The translations under genes were made by a program, and so were the position numbers. Positions 36,204 to 48,537 of a DNA stretch of 64,000 nucleotides are shown piece after piece. The notes beneath the pieces were generated by a model that made no database searches, was not told the origin of the DNA, and saw only the letters and a list, made by a program, of their open reading frames with translations. The number at the start of each line of letters is the position of its first letter. Positions within the stretch are counted from its first letter, which is position 1. The DNA lies in the NCBI GenBank assembly GCA_021323655.1, contig JAJPKO010000065.1, positions 62,001 to 126,000 on the forward strand, read 5' to 3'. Origin of the DNA: Acidobacteriaceae bacterium. Its GTDB lineage: Bacteria > Acidobacteriota > Terriglobia > Terriglobales > Acidobacteriaceae.

Positions 36204-37232
36204 TTACCGAATTTTCATCGCAAACTCTCTCAGCCGTTTCAGCGTTTGCATCACCGCACCGGAATCAATCGCCTCAGCCGCGCGCGCCACACCCTCCCGG
36301 AAATCCGCTGCAATTCTCCCAGTCACCAGGGCGGCCGCTGCATTCAACAGAACAATGTCCCGCTTCGGCCCGCGCTCACCCGCAAAAATGCGCTCCAGAA
36401 TCGCCGCGTTGTGCGCTGCACTCTCCGCAGCCGCGAGTGACGAAACAGGTGCACGCTCAAGCCCGGCCTCTTCTGGGGTGATCTCGAACAGCCGCACCCC
36501 ACCTGCGCTCCGCACCTCGGCCACATGGCTCGCTCCGGTAATCGTCAGCTCATCCAGTCCATCGCTTCCATGGACCACATAGGCGTGCCGCACCCCCATC
36601 CGTGACATCGTTTCCGCAACCACACTCACGCGATGAGCAGCAAACACTCCCATCACCTGGGTCGGAGCACCCGCTGGATTCGTCAACGGCCCCGCCAGAT
36701 TGAAGATCGTGCGGAACCCCAGCGCCTGCCGGATCGGCGCAACTCGCTTCATCGCCGGATGCAGCGCGGGAGCATACAGAAACATAAATCCCGCGGTCCG
36801 CAATGATTCCACAGCCAGTTCCGGCGGGAGCGCCACGGCAACACCCAGCGCCTCCAGCACATCCGCTGACCCGCATTTTGAAGTCACAGCGCGATTGCCA
36901 TGTTTTGCCACCTTCGCGCCTGCCGCCGCCGCAACCAGCGCCGCTCCGGTTGAGATATTGAAGGTGCCGCGGCCATCGCCGCCTGTGCCGCAGGTGTCTA
37001 TCAGTTGCCCGCGCTCTTCTTCCGTCAGCGGAACAGGAATAGACAACTCCAGCATCGCTTCGGCAAAGCCCGTCAGCTCGTCCGCAGCTTCACCGCGCTC
37101 GGCCATTGCCGTCAGTAGCGCAGCAATGTCCGCGTCGGCCACCTCACCGGTCAGCATTTCCCGCAGAACAGAGCGTGCTTCCTCCCGGGAAAGCGGGCGC
37201 TGCTCCTGGTTCAGTTCTTTCAAAATGGGCAT
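36204..37232 (-). CDS. trpD: Anthranilate phosphoribosyltransferase
   Basis: 342 residues. The PRPP-binding [15 protein letters not shown], the [22 protein letters not shown] stretch, and [16 protein letters not shown] are all present. It joins anthranilate with PRPP in tryptophan synthesis. No other trp gene is in the window, so the pathway is dispersed here. No leader peptide or attenuator is visible in the short region upstream. Confidence 0.96.
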   Translation of the reverse strand: MPILKELNQEQRPLSREEARSVLREMLTGEVADADIAALLTAMAERGEAADELTGFAEAMLELSIPVPLTEEERGQLIDTCGTGGDGRGTFNISTGAALVAAAAGAKVAKHGNRAVTSKCGSADVLEALGVAVALPPELAVESLRTAGFMFLYAPALHPAMKRVAPIRQALGFRTIFNLAGPLTNPAGAPTQVMGVFAAHRVSVVAETMSRMGVRHAYVVHGSDGLDELTITGASHVAEVRSAGGVRLFEITPEEAGLERAPVSSLAAAESAAHNAAILERIFAGERGPKRDIVLLNAAAALVTGRIAADFREGVARAAEAIDSGAVMQTLKRLREFAMKIR

Positions 37233-37316
37233 CTAAGTTCATCGTACCGAAGGACGTGGCGCACGGCTATGAATCGCCCCCCACCCTGCCGTAATCTTGA
37301 AGAAGAGAGGTGCTAC

Positions 37317-37787
37317 ATGGAAAAAGCTACATTCGGCGCAGGATGCTTCTGGGGCGTGGAAGTAAACTTCGCCCAGATTCCAGGTGTGATTGAAACCGCC
37401 GTCGGCTATGAAGGCGGAACAATGGACCGCCCCACCTACAAAGATGTCTGCACCGATCAGACCGGGCACGCGGAAGTCGTCGAACTGACCTACGATCCGG
37501 CAAAGGTCAGCTATGAGCAGTTGCTCGATGCCTTCTTCGCCCTGCACGACCCCACACAGCTCAACCGCCAGGGCCCGGACTGGGGCACGCAGTACCGCTC
37601 CGTCATCTTCTTTCACTCACCCGAACAGGAAGCCGCCGCAAAGCAGAAGATCGAAAAGCTCACCGCGGAAAAGCGCTTCGCCAAACCCATCGTGACCCAG
37701 GTCGTCCCCGCCCAGACCTTCTGGCGCGCCGAAGAATACCACCAGAAATATCTGGAAAAACGCGGCCTCGCCAGCTGCCACATCTAG
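37317..37787 (+). CDS. msrA: Peptide-methionine (S)-S-oxide reductase
   Basis: 156 residues from the ATG at 37317, with GAGAGG 7 bases upstream. The catalytic GCFWG (Cys10) is near the N-terminus, then [17 protein letters not shown], the Glu/Asp residues of the active site, and [11 protein letters not shown] close to the end. It repairs oxidised methionine using thioredoxin. Only Cys10 is well placed; the C-terminal ASCHI has one possible resolving Cys. Divergent from trpD. Confidence 0.95.
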   Translation: MEKATFGAGCFWGVEVNFAQIPGVIETAVGYEGGTMDRPTYKDVCTDQTGHAEVVELTYDPAKVSYEQLLDAFFALHDPTQLNRQGPDWGTQYRSVIFFHSPEQEAAAKQKIEKLTAEKRFAKPIVTQVVPAQTFWRAEEYHQKYLEKRGLASCHI

Positions 37788-38006
37788 TCCTCCCAGGACA
37801 TGCTCCACCCGAAGCACAATCTACCTGCGCCGCTAGCTGGTTGTTTAGTAAGTTTGAGATACACAGCACAACTAACACCACAGACATATTTACGCATGTC
37901 TCAAGCTCCTCTAGGATGCTGGCGCAGTAGTTGTACTAAAGTGCTCTAAACCGCGTCGAGGTTACGAAAGGATGCCAACTCTATGTTTTATTCATCGCAC
38001 TCCCTA

Positions 38007-39074
38007 CTAAAAGTGGTGCGAGATACCCACAATCACCGTGTAATCGGCAAAGAAAGCATCCCCGTGGGCAGTCCCGTTCTTAAGTTCGGTGACGCTCGGT
38101 TCCCGGTTCCGCGCGAGCGCCCACGGCCCATTCACCGAAAGCGTGTCGCGCTTGTAATTGAACATAAACCCCGGATCCAGCGAAACAATATACCCCGGGC
38201 GCCGGAACCCATCGTTCCCGCCAATCAGATCATGGGCAGGAACGCCCTCGTCGCGCACGCCCAGGCTGAACGCCAGACCGCGCACCCACGGCATCCCCTG
38301 AGACAGTCCCGCACGCCACAAATACTGGTCCGGCACTGACATCACACCCTGTCCAGGTTGCGAGCGGAATGTCGGTACGCCATTCGTGTCCATCGGGTTC
38401 ACCAGATATTGCCCCTGAAGATAGCCAAAGGAACGGCGCCAGAATGCCTTATACGCCTGCGTCGCGGCAACAAAACCCCATCCGCCGTCGCCCGGCTGCA
38501 TGGACTGGTCGGCGGTCGCCTTGATGATCTTGCCCTTGTACAGCCCGGATCCCGTCGCATCGTTGATGCCCGTAGGCGCCTTCAGTGACAGGCTCACCGC
38601 AATGTTGCCGTTGTTTTCTGTCGGCGGGCGGAAAATCCACGCCTGCGCGCCCACCGTCAGATCGCCAATCCCGCTCACCTGATAAATGCCTGACGGCGGA
38701 TAAATCTGATTGCGTGTACCATCAAACACCGGCACGTCCGCAATGATGCTCCATCGCGGATTAAGCCGGTACTCGATGCCAATATCAAAAATGTTCTGGT
38801 GGTTGCGGACCGCCGTCGGACGATTGATCTCCTGCGTGCCGATAAAGTACTTGTTCGAATTAAAGACCCGGTACCCAAGATTCAGCGTGAGATTGTGGAT
38901 CGAAAAGCCGCCCGGCGTGTGCTGGTCCGCGTCTGACACCAACTCATTCAGCGCGCGCTGGTTGGAGTGCGCTGCAACACATCCCTGCGCATGGATTTTT
39001 ATGCCGAATGCAGAAAAGGCCGTAACGAGCACGAGCGCTCGAATGCCGATTTTGCCTGCAAATCTCCTGTACAT
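38007..39074 (-). CDS. Outer-membrane beta-barrel protein of unknown role
   Basis: 355 residues with a signal peptide (IRALVLVTAFSAFGIKIHAQG). The body alternates aromatic and small residues in amphipathic strands (LTLNLGYRVFNSNKYFIGTQE, DIGIEYRLNPRWSIIADVPVFDG, GDLTVGAQAWIFRP) and ends in IVGISHHF, a C-terminal Phe as for BAM-inserted barrels. It resembles the transporter/phenol-degradation MetA-like barrel superfamily. No specific substrate can be given, and no enzyme genes flank it. Confidence 0.75.
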   Translation of the reverse strand: MYRRFAGKIGIRALVLVTAFSAFGIKIHAQGCVAAHSNQRALNELVSDADQHTPGGFSIHNLTLNLGYRVFNSNKYFIGTQEINRPTAVRNHQNIFDIGIEYRLNPRWSIIADVPVFDGTRNQIYPPSGIYQVSGIGDLTVGAQAWIFRPPTENNGNIAVSLSLKAPTGINDATGSGLYKGKIIKATADQSMQPGDGGWGFVAATQAYKAFWRRSFGYLQGQYLVNPMDTNGVPTFRSQPGQGVMSVPDQYLWRAGLSQGMPWVRGLAFSLGVRDEGVPAHDLIGGNDGFRRPGYIVSLDPGFMFNYKRDTLSVNGPWALARNREPSVTELKNGTAHGDAFFADYTVIVGISHHF

Positions 39075-39228
39075 GACTGGCCTCGTAAAAGAACTTGCTG
39101 TGATTTTTTTGGGGTACTGTGCGTGACATTAGAGCACGAGGCCAGACATTGTCTTGCAGCAATGGAATGAGGGCCGCATCCACCAAAAGGATGGTCTCAG
39201 GCCCGCTCTAAGTGGATAGAATCTCGGC

Positions 39229-39819
39229 TCAGCCCTGTCGTTCCGCTGCGGAAAGCACTTCTTCGCCAGTCGGACGCGGCCTGATCACCTTCGCCGGGTT
39301 TCCCGCGCAAATCGTCATCGGAGGCACATTTTTTGTGACCACACTGCATGCCCCCACCACCGCTCCGCGTCCCACTGTGACGCCCGGAGCAACAAAGACA
39401 TTCGTCGCCAGCCACACTTCAGGCTCAATCACCACAGCGCTAGAGTAGATATCAAAGGTAGGTTTCAGATAATCGTGTGCAGCCGCACACACATACGAGT
39501 GCTGAGACACGCACGCGTTGTCGCCGATATAGATTTCACCCAGCGTGTACAGCGTCGCGTGGTCGCCCACCCACACGTAATCCCCAATGGTTAACTTCCA
39601 GGGATAAGTAATTTCCGCAGTAGGCCGGATGATGACCCCTTTTCCGATCCTCGCTCCAAACAGGCGCAGCAGAAAGTTTCGCCACCCATACATAAACTGC
39701 GGCGAGCAGCGGAAAAGCGTGCCTTGAACAATCCACCAGAGCTGCACAAACCATGCTGGCCGGCCTCGAAAATTCGGCGGAAGAGTAAATCTTGCCAGGT
39801 CCTGTACGCGAGGTTGCAT
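39229..39819 (-). CDS. WcaF-like sugar acetyltransferase
   Basis: 196 residues. A short N-terminal part (RPAWFVQLWWIVQGTLFR) typical of the WcaF-like group, then hexapeptide repeats (IGKGVIIRPTAEITYP, IGDYVWVGDHATLYT) and a catalytic-site His in AAHDYLKPTFDI. Ends in VVGACSVVTKNVPPMTICAGNPAKVIRPR. It probably acetylates an exopolysaccharide sugar. There is no polysaccharide cluster next to it. Confidence 0.87.
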   Translation of the reverse strand: MQPRVQDLARFTLPPNFRGRPAWFVQLWWIVQGTLFRCSPQFMYGWRNFLLRLFGARIGKGVIIRPTAEITYPWKLTIGDYVWVGDHATLYTLGEIYIGDNACVSQHSYVCAAAHDYLKPTFDIYSSAVVIEPEVWLATNVFVAPGVTVGRGAVVGACSVVTKNVPPMTICAGNPAKVIRPRPTGEEVLSAAERQG

Positions 39820-39878
39820 GTATTTATTAGTTTAAGCCAAGCCATTCATGGGCACATTCATCGCAGTGTAAACTCATC

Positions 39879-40781
39879 ATGATGGACTTGAAGGGTTGCG
39901 GCACTGCGCTGGTCACTCCGTTTCGCGCTGACGGTTCCATAGATGAGCCGGCCCTGCGCGCATTGGTGCAGTGGCAAATCGAAAACAGAATGGACTGGCT
40001 GGTCGCCTGCGGAACGACCGCCGAGACCCCCACGCTGGAAGAAGAAGAATGGCTTCGTGTCATTCGCATCGTGGCAGAAGCCGCCACCGGACGCGTCCCT
40101 GTCTGGGCTGGATGCACGCACAACTCGACCCGCGAAACCGTGCGCAAAGCGCAGGCAGCCGCGCAGATTCACGGCGTGACCCACATCCTCGTCGCCAACC
40201 CGTACTACAACAAGCCCGGACAGGAAGGCCAGTACCAGCACTTCAAGGCCGTTGCAGATGCCGTGCATCTTCCCGTCGTTCTCTACAACATTCCCGGACG
40301 CACCGCCGCAAATCTTGAGCCTGCCACCGTGCTGCGCCTCATCCAGAACAGCGCGAACATCGTTGGCATAAAAGAATCAAGCGGAAATCTGCCGCAAATC
40401 ACTGATCTCATCACGCAGGTACCGCAAGGCTTCCATGTCTACTCCGGTGACGACAACATGGTGCTCGGCGTACTCGGCGTTGGAGGATCAGGCGTCGTCT
40501 CTGTCGCCTCTAATGAAATTCCAGCGGAAATGGCGCAGTTGGTCCGCGCCGCACTCACTGGTGACTGGGAAACAGCCCGCCAGCTCAACCGCCGCTATTA
40601 TCGCCTCATGCAGGCCAATTTCTGGGAGACCAATCCCGCTCCGGTAAAGGCCATCCTTGCCATGATGGGCCGCATTGAAGAGCATTGCCGCCTGCCCATC
40701 GTCCCCGTCTCCTCAGCCACGCGCACAAGGCTTGAAAAAGTGGCCAGTGAAGTCGGTCTTCTGGTCAAAACGCTCTCCTAG
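39879..40781 (+). CDS. dapA: 4-Hydroxy-tetrahydrodipicolinate synthase
   Basis: 300 residues. Thr-Thr 47-48 (CGTTAETPTL), Tyr136 (VLYNIPGRT) and the Schiff-base Lys165 (IVGIKESSGN) are at the expected places of the DapA/NAL superfamily. It condenses pyruvate with aspartate semialdehyde in lysine/diaminopimelate synthesis. The nearby dapD supports DapA rather than a sugar-acid aldolase. The next gene starts 2 bases after the stop. Confidence 0.95.
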   Translation: MMDLKGCGTALVTPFRADGSIDEPALRALVQWQIENRMDWLVACGTTAETPTLEEEEWLRVIRIVAEAATGRVPVWAGCTHNSTRETVRKAQAAAQIHGVTHILVANPYYNKPGQEGQYQHFKAVADAVHLPVVLYNIPGRTAANLEPATVLRLIQNSANIVGIKESSGNLPQITDLITQVPQGFHVYSGDDNMVLGVLGVGGSGVVSVASNEIPAEMAQLVRAALTGDWETARQLNRRYYRLMQANFWETNPAPVKAILAMMGRIEEHCRLPIVPVSSATRTRLEKVASEVGLLVKTLS

Positions 40782-40783
40782 CC

Positions 40784-41377
40784 ATGCTCCGCATCGCCAA
40801 TGCGTTGTTGCTTCTTTTGCTCGGCGCAACTATCGCAAACAGCGAGAGCGCTTCACCCGGCCCAACCAGGGTCCACTCCTTCAAAGACTCCGCACCGCTC
40901 TCTTCTCTCCCGCACGAACAGCAGAAAAATGTGCTGCGCGCTCTCAGTGACGACATCGCAGAACTCTCGCAACTCGACATCGCCAGCACCACCAGAAGCA
41001 AATCCGCTTACCGGCAGTATGTGACCGACAGGCTCCAGTTCCAGCCTGTAACAGAGCAGCTTCTGCTCGTCAGCTATAAATCCAACACAGTCTGCGGTCA
41101 GCATGAAAATTGCCCGGTCTGGATCATCCGCCTCGACGCATCCACCGCCCGCTCCATGGTGCCCTGGCAAAACGAGCTTGGCACCAGCGCAGGAGGAGCC
41201 TGGGGCTTTGCCAGCCACGCCGACGTAAACGCTCCTTATCCTGAACTGGTCCTGCTTACGCACCTCTCTTCCGCCCAGACCGGGCTCGCTTGTTATCGCG
41301 AAACCAAACAGCATTATCTGCGCGTAACCTGCTCGCCCGGTTCCACACGATGGCTCCAGTACGCCGACCAGTGGTAG
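40784..41377 (+). CDS. Exported protein of unknown function between dapA and dapD
   Basis: 197 residues. An N-terminal signal (RIANALLLLLLGATIANSES) begins 2 bases after dapA. The mature protein has a helix with HEQQKNVLRALSDDIAEL, then strands QLLLVSYK, CPVWIIRLD and PELVLLTHLS, and four cysteines (VCGQHENC, LACY, VTCS) that could form two disulfides. No family is recognised. Its position inside a dap operon may only reflect a shared promoter. Confidence 0.7.
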   Translation: MLRIANALLLLLLGATIANSESASPGPTRVHSFKDSAPLSSLPHEQQKNVLRALSDDIAELSQLDIASTTRSKSAYRQYVTDRLQFQPVTEQLLLVSYKSNTVCGQHENCPVWIIRLDASTARSMVPWQNELGTSAGGAWGFASHADVNAPYPELVLLTHLSSAQTGLACYRETKQHYLRVTCSPGSTRWLQYADQW

Positions 41378-41405
41378 CGTGCAGAATTGATAGACTCGGT
41401 TTGTG

Positions 41406-42251
41406 ATGCAAACCACTTCTCTCCAGAAAAGAATCGAAGATCATTTTGCTTCCGGCGCCGCCGCCGTTGGAGATCCCGATGCCGGCGCCGCATTTCACGA
41501 ACTGCGCGACGCCCTTGAATCCGGTGCAGTCCGCTCTGCCGAACCCGATGTTGCAACACCGACAGGCTGGCGCGCCAACGCATGGGTCAAGCAAGGCATC
41601 CTGCTCGGCTTCCGCCTTGGACAACTGACCGCCTCCGGCCACGACCTTTCCTTCGTGGACAAGCACACCTATCCCGCGCGGCAGTTCACTCCCGAGCAGG
41701 GAGTCCGCATCGTTCCCGGAGGATCATCCGTCCGCTCCGGCGCATACCTGGCCAGGTCCGTCGTCTGCATGCCTCCCATGTATGTCAATGTGGGGGCTTA
41801 CGTAGATGAGGGCACCATGGTGGACTCTCACGCACTCGTCGGAAGCTGCGCCCAGATCGGCAAGCGCGTCCATCTCAGCGCCGCAGCCCAGGTCGGCGGC
41901 GTGCTTGAGCCTGTCAACGCCAGCCCGGTCGTTCTCGAAGACGATGTGCTGGTGGGCGGCAACTGCGGCATCTATGAAGGCACCATCGTGCGCAAACGCG
42001 CCGTCCTCGCTGCCGGGACCATCCTCACCCGTGGCACCCCGGTCTTTGATGTGGTCAACGGCATTGTTCTGCGCGCTTCGGGCGATACTCCGCTCATCAT
42101 TCCGGAAGGCGCCGTTGTCGTCCCGGGCGCACGCGCTATCACCAAAGGCAAAGCAGCTGAGTGGGGCCTCAGCGTCTACACTCCTGTGATTGTGAAGTAT
42201 CGCAATGAAAAGACGGAACTGAGCCTCGCACTGGAAGATTTGCTGCGATAA
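41406..42251 (+). CDS. dapD: 2,3,4,5-Tetrahydropyridine-2,6-dicarboxylate N-succinyltransferase
   Basis: 281 residues from the ATG at 41406; a GTG directly before it is also possible. An N-terminal helical domain leads to the left-handed beta-helix with [60 protein letters not shown], and a C-terminal strand region. It uses succinyl-CoA, so lysine synthesis here follows the succinylase branch. It ends an operon with dapA. Confidence 0.95.
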   Translation: MQTTSLQKRIEDHFASGAAAVGDPDAGAAFHELRDALESGAVRSAEPDVATPTGWRANAWVKQGILLGFRLGQLTASGHDLSFVDKHTYPARQFTPEQGVRIVPGGSSVRSGAYLARSVVCMPPMYVNVGAYVDEGTMVDSHALVGSCAQIGKRVHLSAAAQVGGVLEPVNASPVVLEDDVLVGGNCGIYEGTIVRKRAVLAAGTILTRGTPVFDVVNGIVLRASGDTPLIIPEGAVVVPGARAITKGKAAEWGLSVYTPVIVKYRNEKTELSLALEDLLR

Positions 42252-42299
42252 CGCAATAAATCTTTGATTGTGTCGCAGCTTGGGTGTTTGTTTTGAAGA

Positions 42300-42360
42300 G
42301 GCACGGCTTTAGCCGTGCCGATAAAAGCGAAAAAAGAAGGGGCTTTTAACCCAGAGGGAA
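42300..42360. repeat. Hairpin-forming dispersed repeat after dapD
   Basis: GGCACGGCTTTAGCCGTGCC (42300-42319) folds into an 8-bp stem. It is followed by GATAAAAGCG and a second, degraded arm pair (GGGGCTTTTAACCC). The two-hairpin layout is that of the REP-like element common between genes in Acidobacteriaceae. It may also act as the dapD transcript end. Confidence 0.7.
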
Positions 42361-42402
42361 TTCGGAAATTTAAACTGAGATACTACTTAATCTTTGCGGT
42401 TC

Positions 42403-42432
42403 TTGACGATGGTTCTTTTGAACACCAATAAT
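42403..42432 (+). promoter_or_regulatory. Sigma-70-type promoter of sdhCAB
   Basis: TTGACG (42403-42408) and AATAAT (42427-42432) are 18 bases apart. The sdhC ATG is about 110 bases downstream. One mismatch in each hexamer. Confidence 0.5.
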
Positions 42433-42541
42433 AAATAGTGACTTCTCCAAAAGATTCACCGGTACGCATACACCTCTACCTCAACTCCTGCGGCCTGTGC
42501 TTCAGGCTGCCGGAAATGAAACCAAAGGCTGGGATGATCGA

Positions 42542-43230
42542 ATGAGCACTACTGCGGTCAGTCTGCGCGCAAACCGCGTCGTGGGCTTCTGGGATTCGAC
42601 AAACGGCAAGAAAGTAGTGATGGCCATTACAGGCGCCATCTTGTTTCTCTTTGTCATTGGCCATCTTGCAGGCAATCTGCAAATCTACGAGGGACCTGTC
42701 AGGTTCAACGGCTATGCGCACTTCCTGCACACCGTCGGCGAGCTCCTCTGGACCGTCCGCGTCATCCTGATTGCCTCTGTCATTCTGCACATCACAGCGA
42801 CCGTGCAGCTTGCTCTGCGCAAAAAGCGCGCCCGCCCCATCGGTTATTCGCGCAAGCAGGCCATTGCCTCTTCCTACGCTTCGCGTACCATGTATTGGAG
42901 CGGCCCCATCCTCCTGGCCTTTGTCATCTTTCACCTCCTTCAGTTCACTGCCGGCTATATCCACCCGGGTTCGCAGTTCATTGAAGGCGATGTCTACCAC
43001 AACGTCGTCGCCGGATTCAGAGTGTGGTGGGTCTCCGTCTGGTACATCTTCTCCATGCTTCTGCTTGGTTTTCACCTGCGGCACGGCATCTGGAGCATGT
43101 TCCAGTCCATCGGCTTCAACCACCCGCGGCACACCCCGATTCTGAAAGTAGCGGCACTCGTCATCGCCATTGTCATCGTTCTCGGATACATCTCAATTCC
43201 GGTTAGCGTTTTGCTGGGGATCGTAAAGTA

Positions 43231-43231
<1 letters not shown>
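42542..43231 (+). CDS. sdhC: Succinate dehydrogenase cytochrome b subunit (b558 type)
   Basis: 229 residues from the ATG at 42542. Five membrane helices are visible, with haem-ligand histidines in [29 protein letters not shown] and [16 protein letters not shown]. This matches the single-subunit, di-haem b558 anchor (TIGR02046-type) that replaces SdhC plus SdhD. The stop overlaps the sdhA start (TAATG). An upstream in-frame start at 42497 is not supported. Confidence 0.92.
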
Positions 43232-45138
<1,907 letters not shown>

Positions 45139-45144
45139 AAGTAA

Positions 45145-45972
45145 ATGAAACTGACCTTAAAGATCTGGCGCCAGAAGAACACCAACGAAAAGGGCCGCTT
45201 CGTCAGCTACACCGTAGACAACGTCAATCCCGACATGTCCATGCTCGAGTGCCTCGACGTGCTTAATGAGACCCTCATCGAGCGCGGCGAAGAGCCGGTC
45301 GCCTTCGAGCACGACTGCCGCGAAGGCATCTGCGGCTCCTGTGGCTTTATGATCAACGGCATCCCGCACGGCCCTATGCCTGCCACCACCGTCTGCCAGC
45401 TCACCATGCGCCACTTCAAAGACGGGCAGGAGCTCACCATCGAGCCGTGGCGCGCCTCCGCCTTCCCGCTCATTAAAGATTTGGTCGTGGACCGCCGTTC
45501 CTTCGACCGTATCATCGCCTCCGGTGGATACATCTCCATCAACACCGGCAATGCTCCGGACGCCAACTCCATCCCCGTCGGCAAGGACATTGCCGACAAG
45601 GCCATGGACGCGGCCGCCTGCATCGGATGCGGTGCCTGCGTTGCAGCCTGCCCAAACGCCTCCGCCGCCCTCTTTACCGGGGCCAAGATTGCCCATCTGA
45701 GCATACTCCCCCAGGGCCAGCCCGAGCGTGACCGTCGCGCCCTGCAAATGGTCGCCCAGATGAACGCGGAGAACTTCGGCGGCTGCACCAACATCGGCGA
45801 ATGCACCGCTGCCTGCCCCAAGGAAATCCCGCTCGAAGTCATCGCCACCATGAACCGCGACTTCATCCGCGGAAGCTGGAAGGAGCGCGACAGCACCGTC
45901 CGCACCATCACTCCCATGACCGAATGGAGCACCGGCTCCAAGCTCGACATTGACCCGCACGCCACCAGCTAG
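45145..45972 (+). CDS. sdhB: Succinate dehydrogenase iron-sulfur subunit
   Basis: 275 residues. [2Fe-2S] ligands in [15 protein letters not shown] and C-terminal clusters [13 protein letters not shown] and [16 protein letters not shown] for the [4Fe-4S] and [3Fe-4S] centres. It passes electrons from SdhA to the membrane haems. It starts 6 bases after sdhA; GGAGC precedes the ATG. Confidence 0.96.
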   Translation: MKLTLKIWRQKNTNEKGRFVSYTVDNVNPDMSMLECLDVLNETLIERGEEPVAFEHDCREGICGSCGFMINGIPHGPMPATTVCQLTMRHFKDGQELTIEPWRASAFPLIKDLVVDRRSFDRIIASGGYISINTGNAPDANSIPVGKDIADKAMDAAACIGCGACVAACPNASAALFTGAKIAHLSILPQGQPERDRRALQMVAQMNAENFGGCTNIGECTAACPKEIPLEVIATMNRDFIRGSWKERDSTVRTITPMTEWSTGSKLDIDPHATS

Positions 45973-45997
45973 AGGTATGCCTGCGGAGCTGTTTTGA

Positions 45998-46020
45998 GGC
46001 CGGCCTTTTTTAGGCCGGCC
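45998..46020. terminator. Hairpin between convergent sdhB and sucD
   Basis: GGCCGGCC (45998-46005) pairs with GGCCGGCC (46013-46020) around TTTTTTA: an 8-bp all-GC stem. No T-tract follows on either strand, so it may be a weak terminator or just a barrier. Confidence 0.45.
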
Positions 46021-46063
46021 CTCAGACTGTTGCCGGAAACAGACGTGATGCTCGTCTCTTCTC

Positions 46064-46939
46064 TTACGCCTTCCCGATGACCCGGGCCACGGTCTCGCCA
46101 ATGGCCGCGGGGCTTTCCACAACGTGAATACCGGCAGCCGTCAGCGCCTTCATCTTCTCCGCGGCAGTTCCCTGTCCGCCAGAAATGATCGCCCCCGCGT
46201 GGCCCATGCGGCGTCCCGGAGGAGCAGTCTGTCCCGCAATGAAGCCCACCACCGGCTTCTTGACGTGCTGCTTCACATACTCAGCAGCCGTTTCTTCCGC
46301 CGTTCCACCAATTTCACCAATCAGAATGATGGCCTCGGTTTCCGGATCTTCGTTCAACAGCTTCAGCGCATCCACATGCGTTGTCCCGATGATCGGGTCG
46401 CCGCCAATACCAATAGCAGTGGACTGCCCGATTCCGCGCAGCGTGAGCTGATAGACGGCCTCATAGGTCAGCGTTCCCGAGCGGGAGACGATGCCCACAT
46501 TGCCTTCTTTATGAATACGGCCCGGCATAATGCCGATCTTCGCCTTCCCAGGTGAAATCACTCCCGGGCAGTTTGGCCCCACCAGCCGCGACTTTGAATT
46601 CCGAAGCACGCTCCAGACCTTCACCATGTCGTTGACCGGGATGCCTTCCGTGATGCAGATAATCAGCGGAATGCCCGCGTCGTTGGCTTCCAGAATCGCA
46701 TCCGCAGCAAACGGCGGCGGCACAAAGATGACCGTGGCATTTGCCCCGGTTTCGGCAACTGCCTTCTCGACCGTATCAAAGACGGGCCAACCTTCGTGGA
46801 TCGTCCCCCCCTTGCCCGGAGTCACGCCACCCACAACTTTGGTGCCGTATTCAGCGCAGCCCTTCGCATGGAACGTGCCCTCTTTTCCAGTGATGCCCTG
46901 CACAATGAGGCGTGTGTTTTTGTCTACCAGTACTGCCAT
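46064..46939 (-). CDS. sucD: Succinyl-CoA synthetase alpha subunit
   Basis: 291 residues. CoA-binding Rossmann fold ([20 protein letters not shown]), [20 protein letters not shown], and the phospho-His motif [16 protein letters not shown]. With SucC it makes succinyl-CoA or ATP/GTP. It starts 2 bases after sucC ends. Its product feeds both the TCA cycle and the DapD step encoded 4 kb away. Confidence 0.96.
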   Translation of the reverse strand: MAVLVDKNTRLIVQGITGKEGTFHAKGCAEYGTKVVGGVTPGKGGTIHEGWPVFDTVEKAVAETGANATVIFVPPPFAADAILEANDAGIPLIICITEGIPVNDMVKVWSVLRNSKSRLVGPNCPGVISPGKAKIGIMPGRIHKEGNVGIVSRSGTLTYEAVYQLTLRGIGQSTAIGIGGDPIIGTTHVDALKLLNEDPETEAIILIGEIGGTAEETAAEYVKQHVKKPVVGFIAGQTAPPGRRMGHAGAIISGGQGTAAEKMKALTAAGIHVVESPAAIGETVARVIGKA

Positions 46940-46941
46940 AT

Positions 46942-48120
46942 CTACTTGCCTCCTTTGGCTGCTGCAACCACGATATCGGCTGCCTCTTTCATCGTTTCTC
47001 CAACCGAGAACTTCAGCCCCGACTCTTTGAGGATCTTGCGGCCTTCTTCCACATTTGTGCCCTCAAGCCGCAGAACAATCGGCAAAGTCACATTCAGCTT
47101 CTTCGCGGCTGCCACCACTGCCGTCGCCAGCACGTCTACACGCAGAATTCCGCCAAAGATGTTGATGAAGATGGCCTTCACATTCTTGTCTGAGAGCAGA
47201 ATGCCAAACGCAGCCTCAATCTGCTGCTGGTTCGCGCCGCCGCCCACGTCGAGGAAGTTTGCAGGCGATCCGCCCGCGTACTTGATGATGTCCATCGTCG
47301 CCATCGCCAGGCCAGCACCGTTCACCATGCAGGCAATGTTGCCATCCAGACGAATGTAGTTCAGCGCATACTTCGACGCTTCCACTTCGAGCGGGTCTTC
47401 TTCCGCGATATCGCGCAGCTCCTTTAGCTCCTTGTGACGGAACATCGCATTGTCGTCAAAATTGATCTTGCAGTCGAGCGCGAACAGCTTTTCGTCCTTC
47501 GTCGTAATGAACGGATTGATCTCCAGCAGTGAAGCATCCGTGTCCACGTAAGCCTGGTAAAGTCCCAGCATGAACTTCACAGCTTCGTTGATCTGCTTAG
47601 ATTTCAGCCCCAGCGCAAAGGCCAGTTGCCTCGCCTGATAGGGCTGAAAGCCCACCGCCGGGTCAATGTATGCCTTATGGATCGCCTTCGGGTCCTTCGC
47701 CACAACTTCTTCAATCTCCATGCCCCCCGCCTGCGACGCCATAAACACCAGTTTGGCCGCCGCACGGTCCAGCACGATTCCCAGATACAGCTCCCGGTCA
47801 ATCGCCGCCGTTTCTTCAATCAGCAGGCGCTGTACTTTCTGCCCCTGCGGCCCGGTCTGGTGCGTCACCAGCTGCATGCCCAGAATCTGCTTGGCATACT
47901 GCTCAGCTTCTTCCAGATTTTTGGCCACCTTCACGCCGCCGCCCTTGCCGCGGCCCCCGGCATGGATCTGCGCTTTGACCACAACGCCGTTGGCCCCGCC
48001 GGAAAAGAGTTTTTTGGCCACATCCAGCGCTTCATCGAGCGTGTTGGCCATCTCACCCCGGGGCACGGCAACTCCATACCGCGCCAGGATGTCTTTTGCC
48101 TGATATTCGTGGATTTTCAT
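46942..48120 (-). CDS. sucC: Succinyl-CoA synthetase beta subunit
   Basis: 392 residues from the ATG at 48120, which matches the family start [12 protein letters not shown]; a start at 48147 would add nine unrelated residues. The ATP-grasp domain ([22 protein letters not shown]) and the nucleotide/CoA-side domain ([36 protein letters not shown]) are present. Confidence 0.96.
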   Translation of the reverse strand: MKIHEYQAKDILARYGVAVPRGEMANTLDEALDVAKKLFSGGANGVVVKAQIHAGGRGKGGGVKVAKNLEEAEQYAKQILGMQLVTHQTGPQGQKVQRLLIEETAAIDRELYLGIVLDRAAAKLVFMASQAGGMEIEEVVAKDPKAIHKAYIDPAVGFQPYQARQLAFALGLKSKQINEAVKFMLGLYQAYVDTDASLLEINPFITTKDEKLFALDCKINFDDNAMFRHKELKELRDIAEEDPLEVEASKYALNYIRLDGNIACMVNGAGLAMATMDIIKYAGGSPANFLDVGGGANQQQIEAAFGILLSDKNVKAIFINIFGGILRVDVLATAVVAAAKKLNVTLPIVLRLEGTNVEEGRKILKESGLKFSVGETMKEAADIVVAAAKGGK

Positions 48121-48304
48121 AGCTTGTCTGATTGTTTGCGGCCGCACAATTCGACCCGTTGCGCGGAACCTCCGTGCATCTTCAGGTAAATTTACGGCTA
48201 ACTTTTTATAGTACAGGGCCAGACGGTGGGTTGTCAGGTTGGCGGAACCAACGGCCAGCCATCGAAAAAATCGTCATCCTTGTATCTGCGGAATTTCGTA
48301 AGTC

Positions 48305-48335
48305 TGTCATGCTGAACGAAGCGAAGGATCTGCAT
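48305..48335. repeat. Dispersed repeat copy
   Basis: TGTCATGCTGAACGAAGCGA followed by AGGATCTGCAT. Same family as 20458-20500 and 48505-48537, and nearly the consensus known from Acidobacteriaceae intergenic DNA. Confidence 0.7.
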
Positions 48336-48402
48336 CGCGATGCGATTTGTTGTGCGAGCAACAACCCTTTGCAGCATGCACAAAGCAGAACGAATCCCGC
48401 TA

Positions 48403-48472
48403 CCCCATCCTTTGCGAACGGAGTCCTCGGAACGCCGGTGTTCGCGTTCTGGGGCGGAAAGCAAAGGGCGGG
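48403..48472. repeat. Dispersed inverted-repeat element
   Basis: CCCCATCCTTTGC at one end and GCAAAGG near the other, enclosing a GC-rich middle. The left arm also resembles 10739-10764. Confidence 0.5.
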
Positions 48473-48504
48473 AACCACAACTGCCAGCCTCGAGCAAAAA
48501 TCGC

Positions 48505-48537
48505 CATCCTGAGGCGAAGCCGAAGTACCCGCACCCT
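48505..48537. repeat. Degraded dispersed repeat copy
   Basis: CATCCTGAGGCGAAGCCGAA and then GTACCCGCACCC. An altered copy of the element at 20458. Confidence 0.55.

Noticed and set aside
37788-38006. Possible RNA gene between msrA and the barrel protein
   Set aside because: No tRNA-like fold, terminator or promoter pair could be made out in the 219 bases.
42300-42319. Perfect hairpin read as a plain dapD terminator
   Set aside because: There is no T-tract and the sequence fits the dispersed repeat family better, although it may end transcripts as well.
45157-46122. 321-residue minus-strand frame
   Set aside because: Antisense to sdhB over nearly its full length; no ribosome site or domain.
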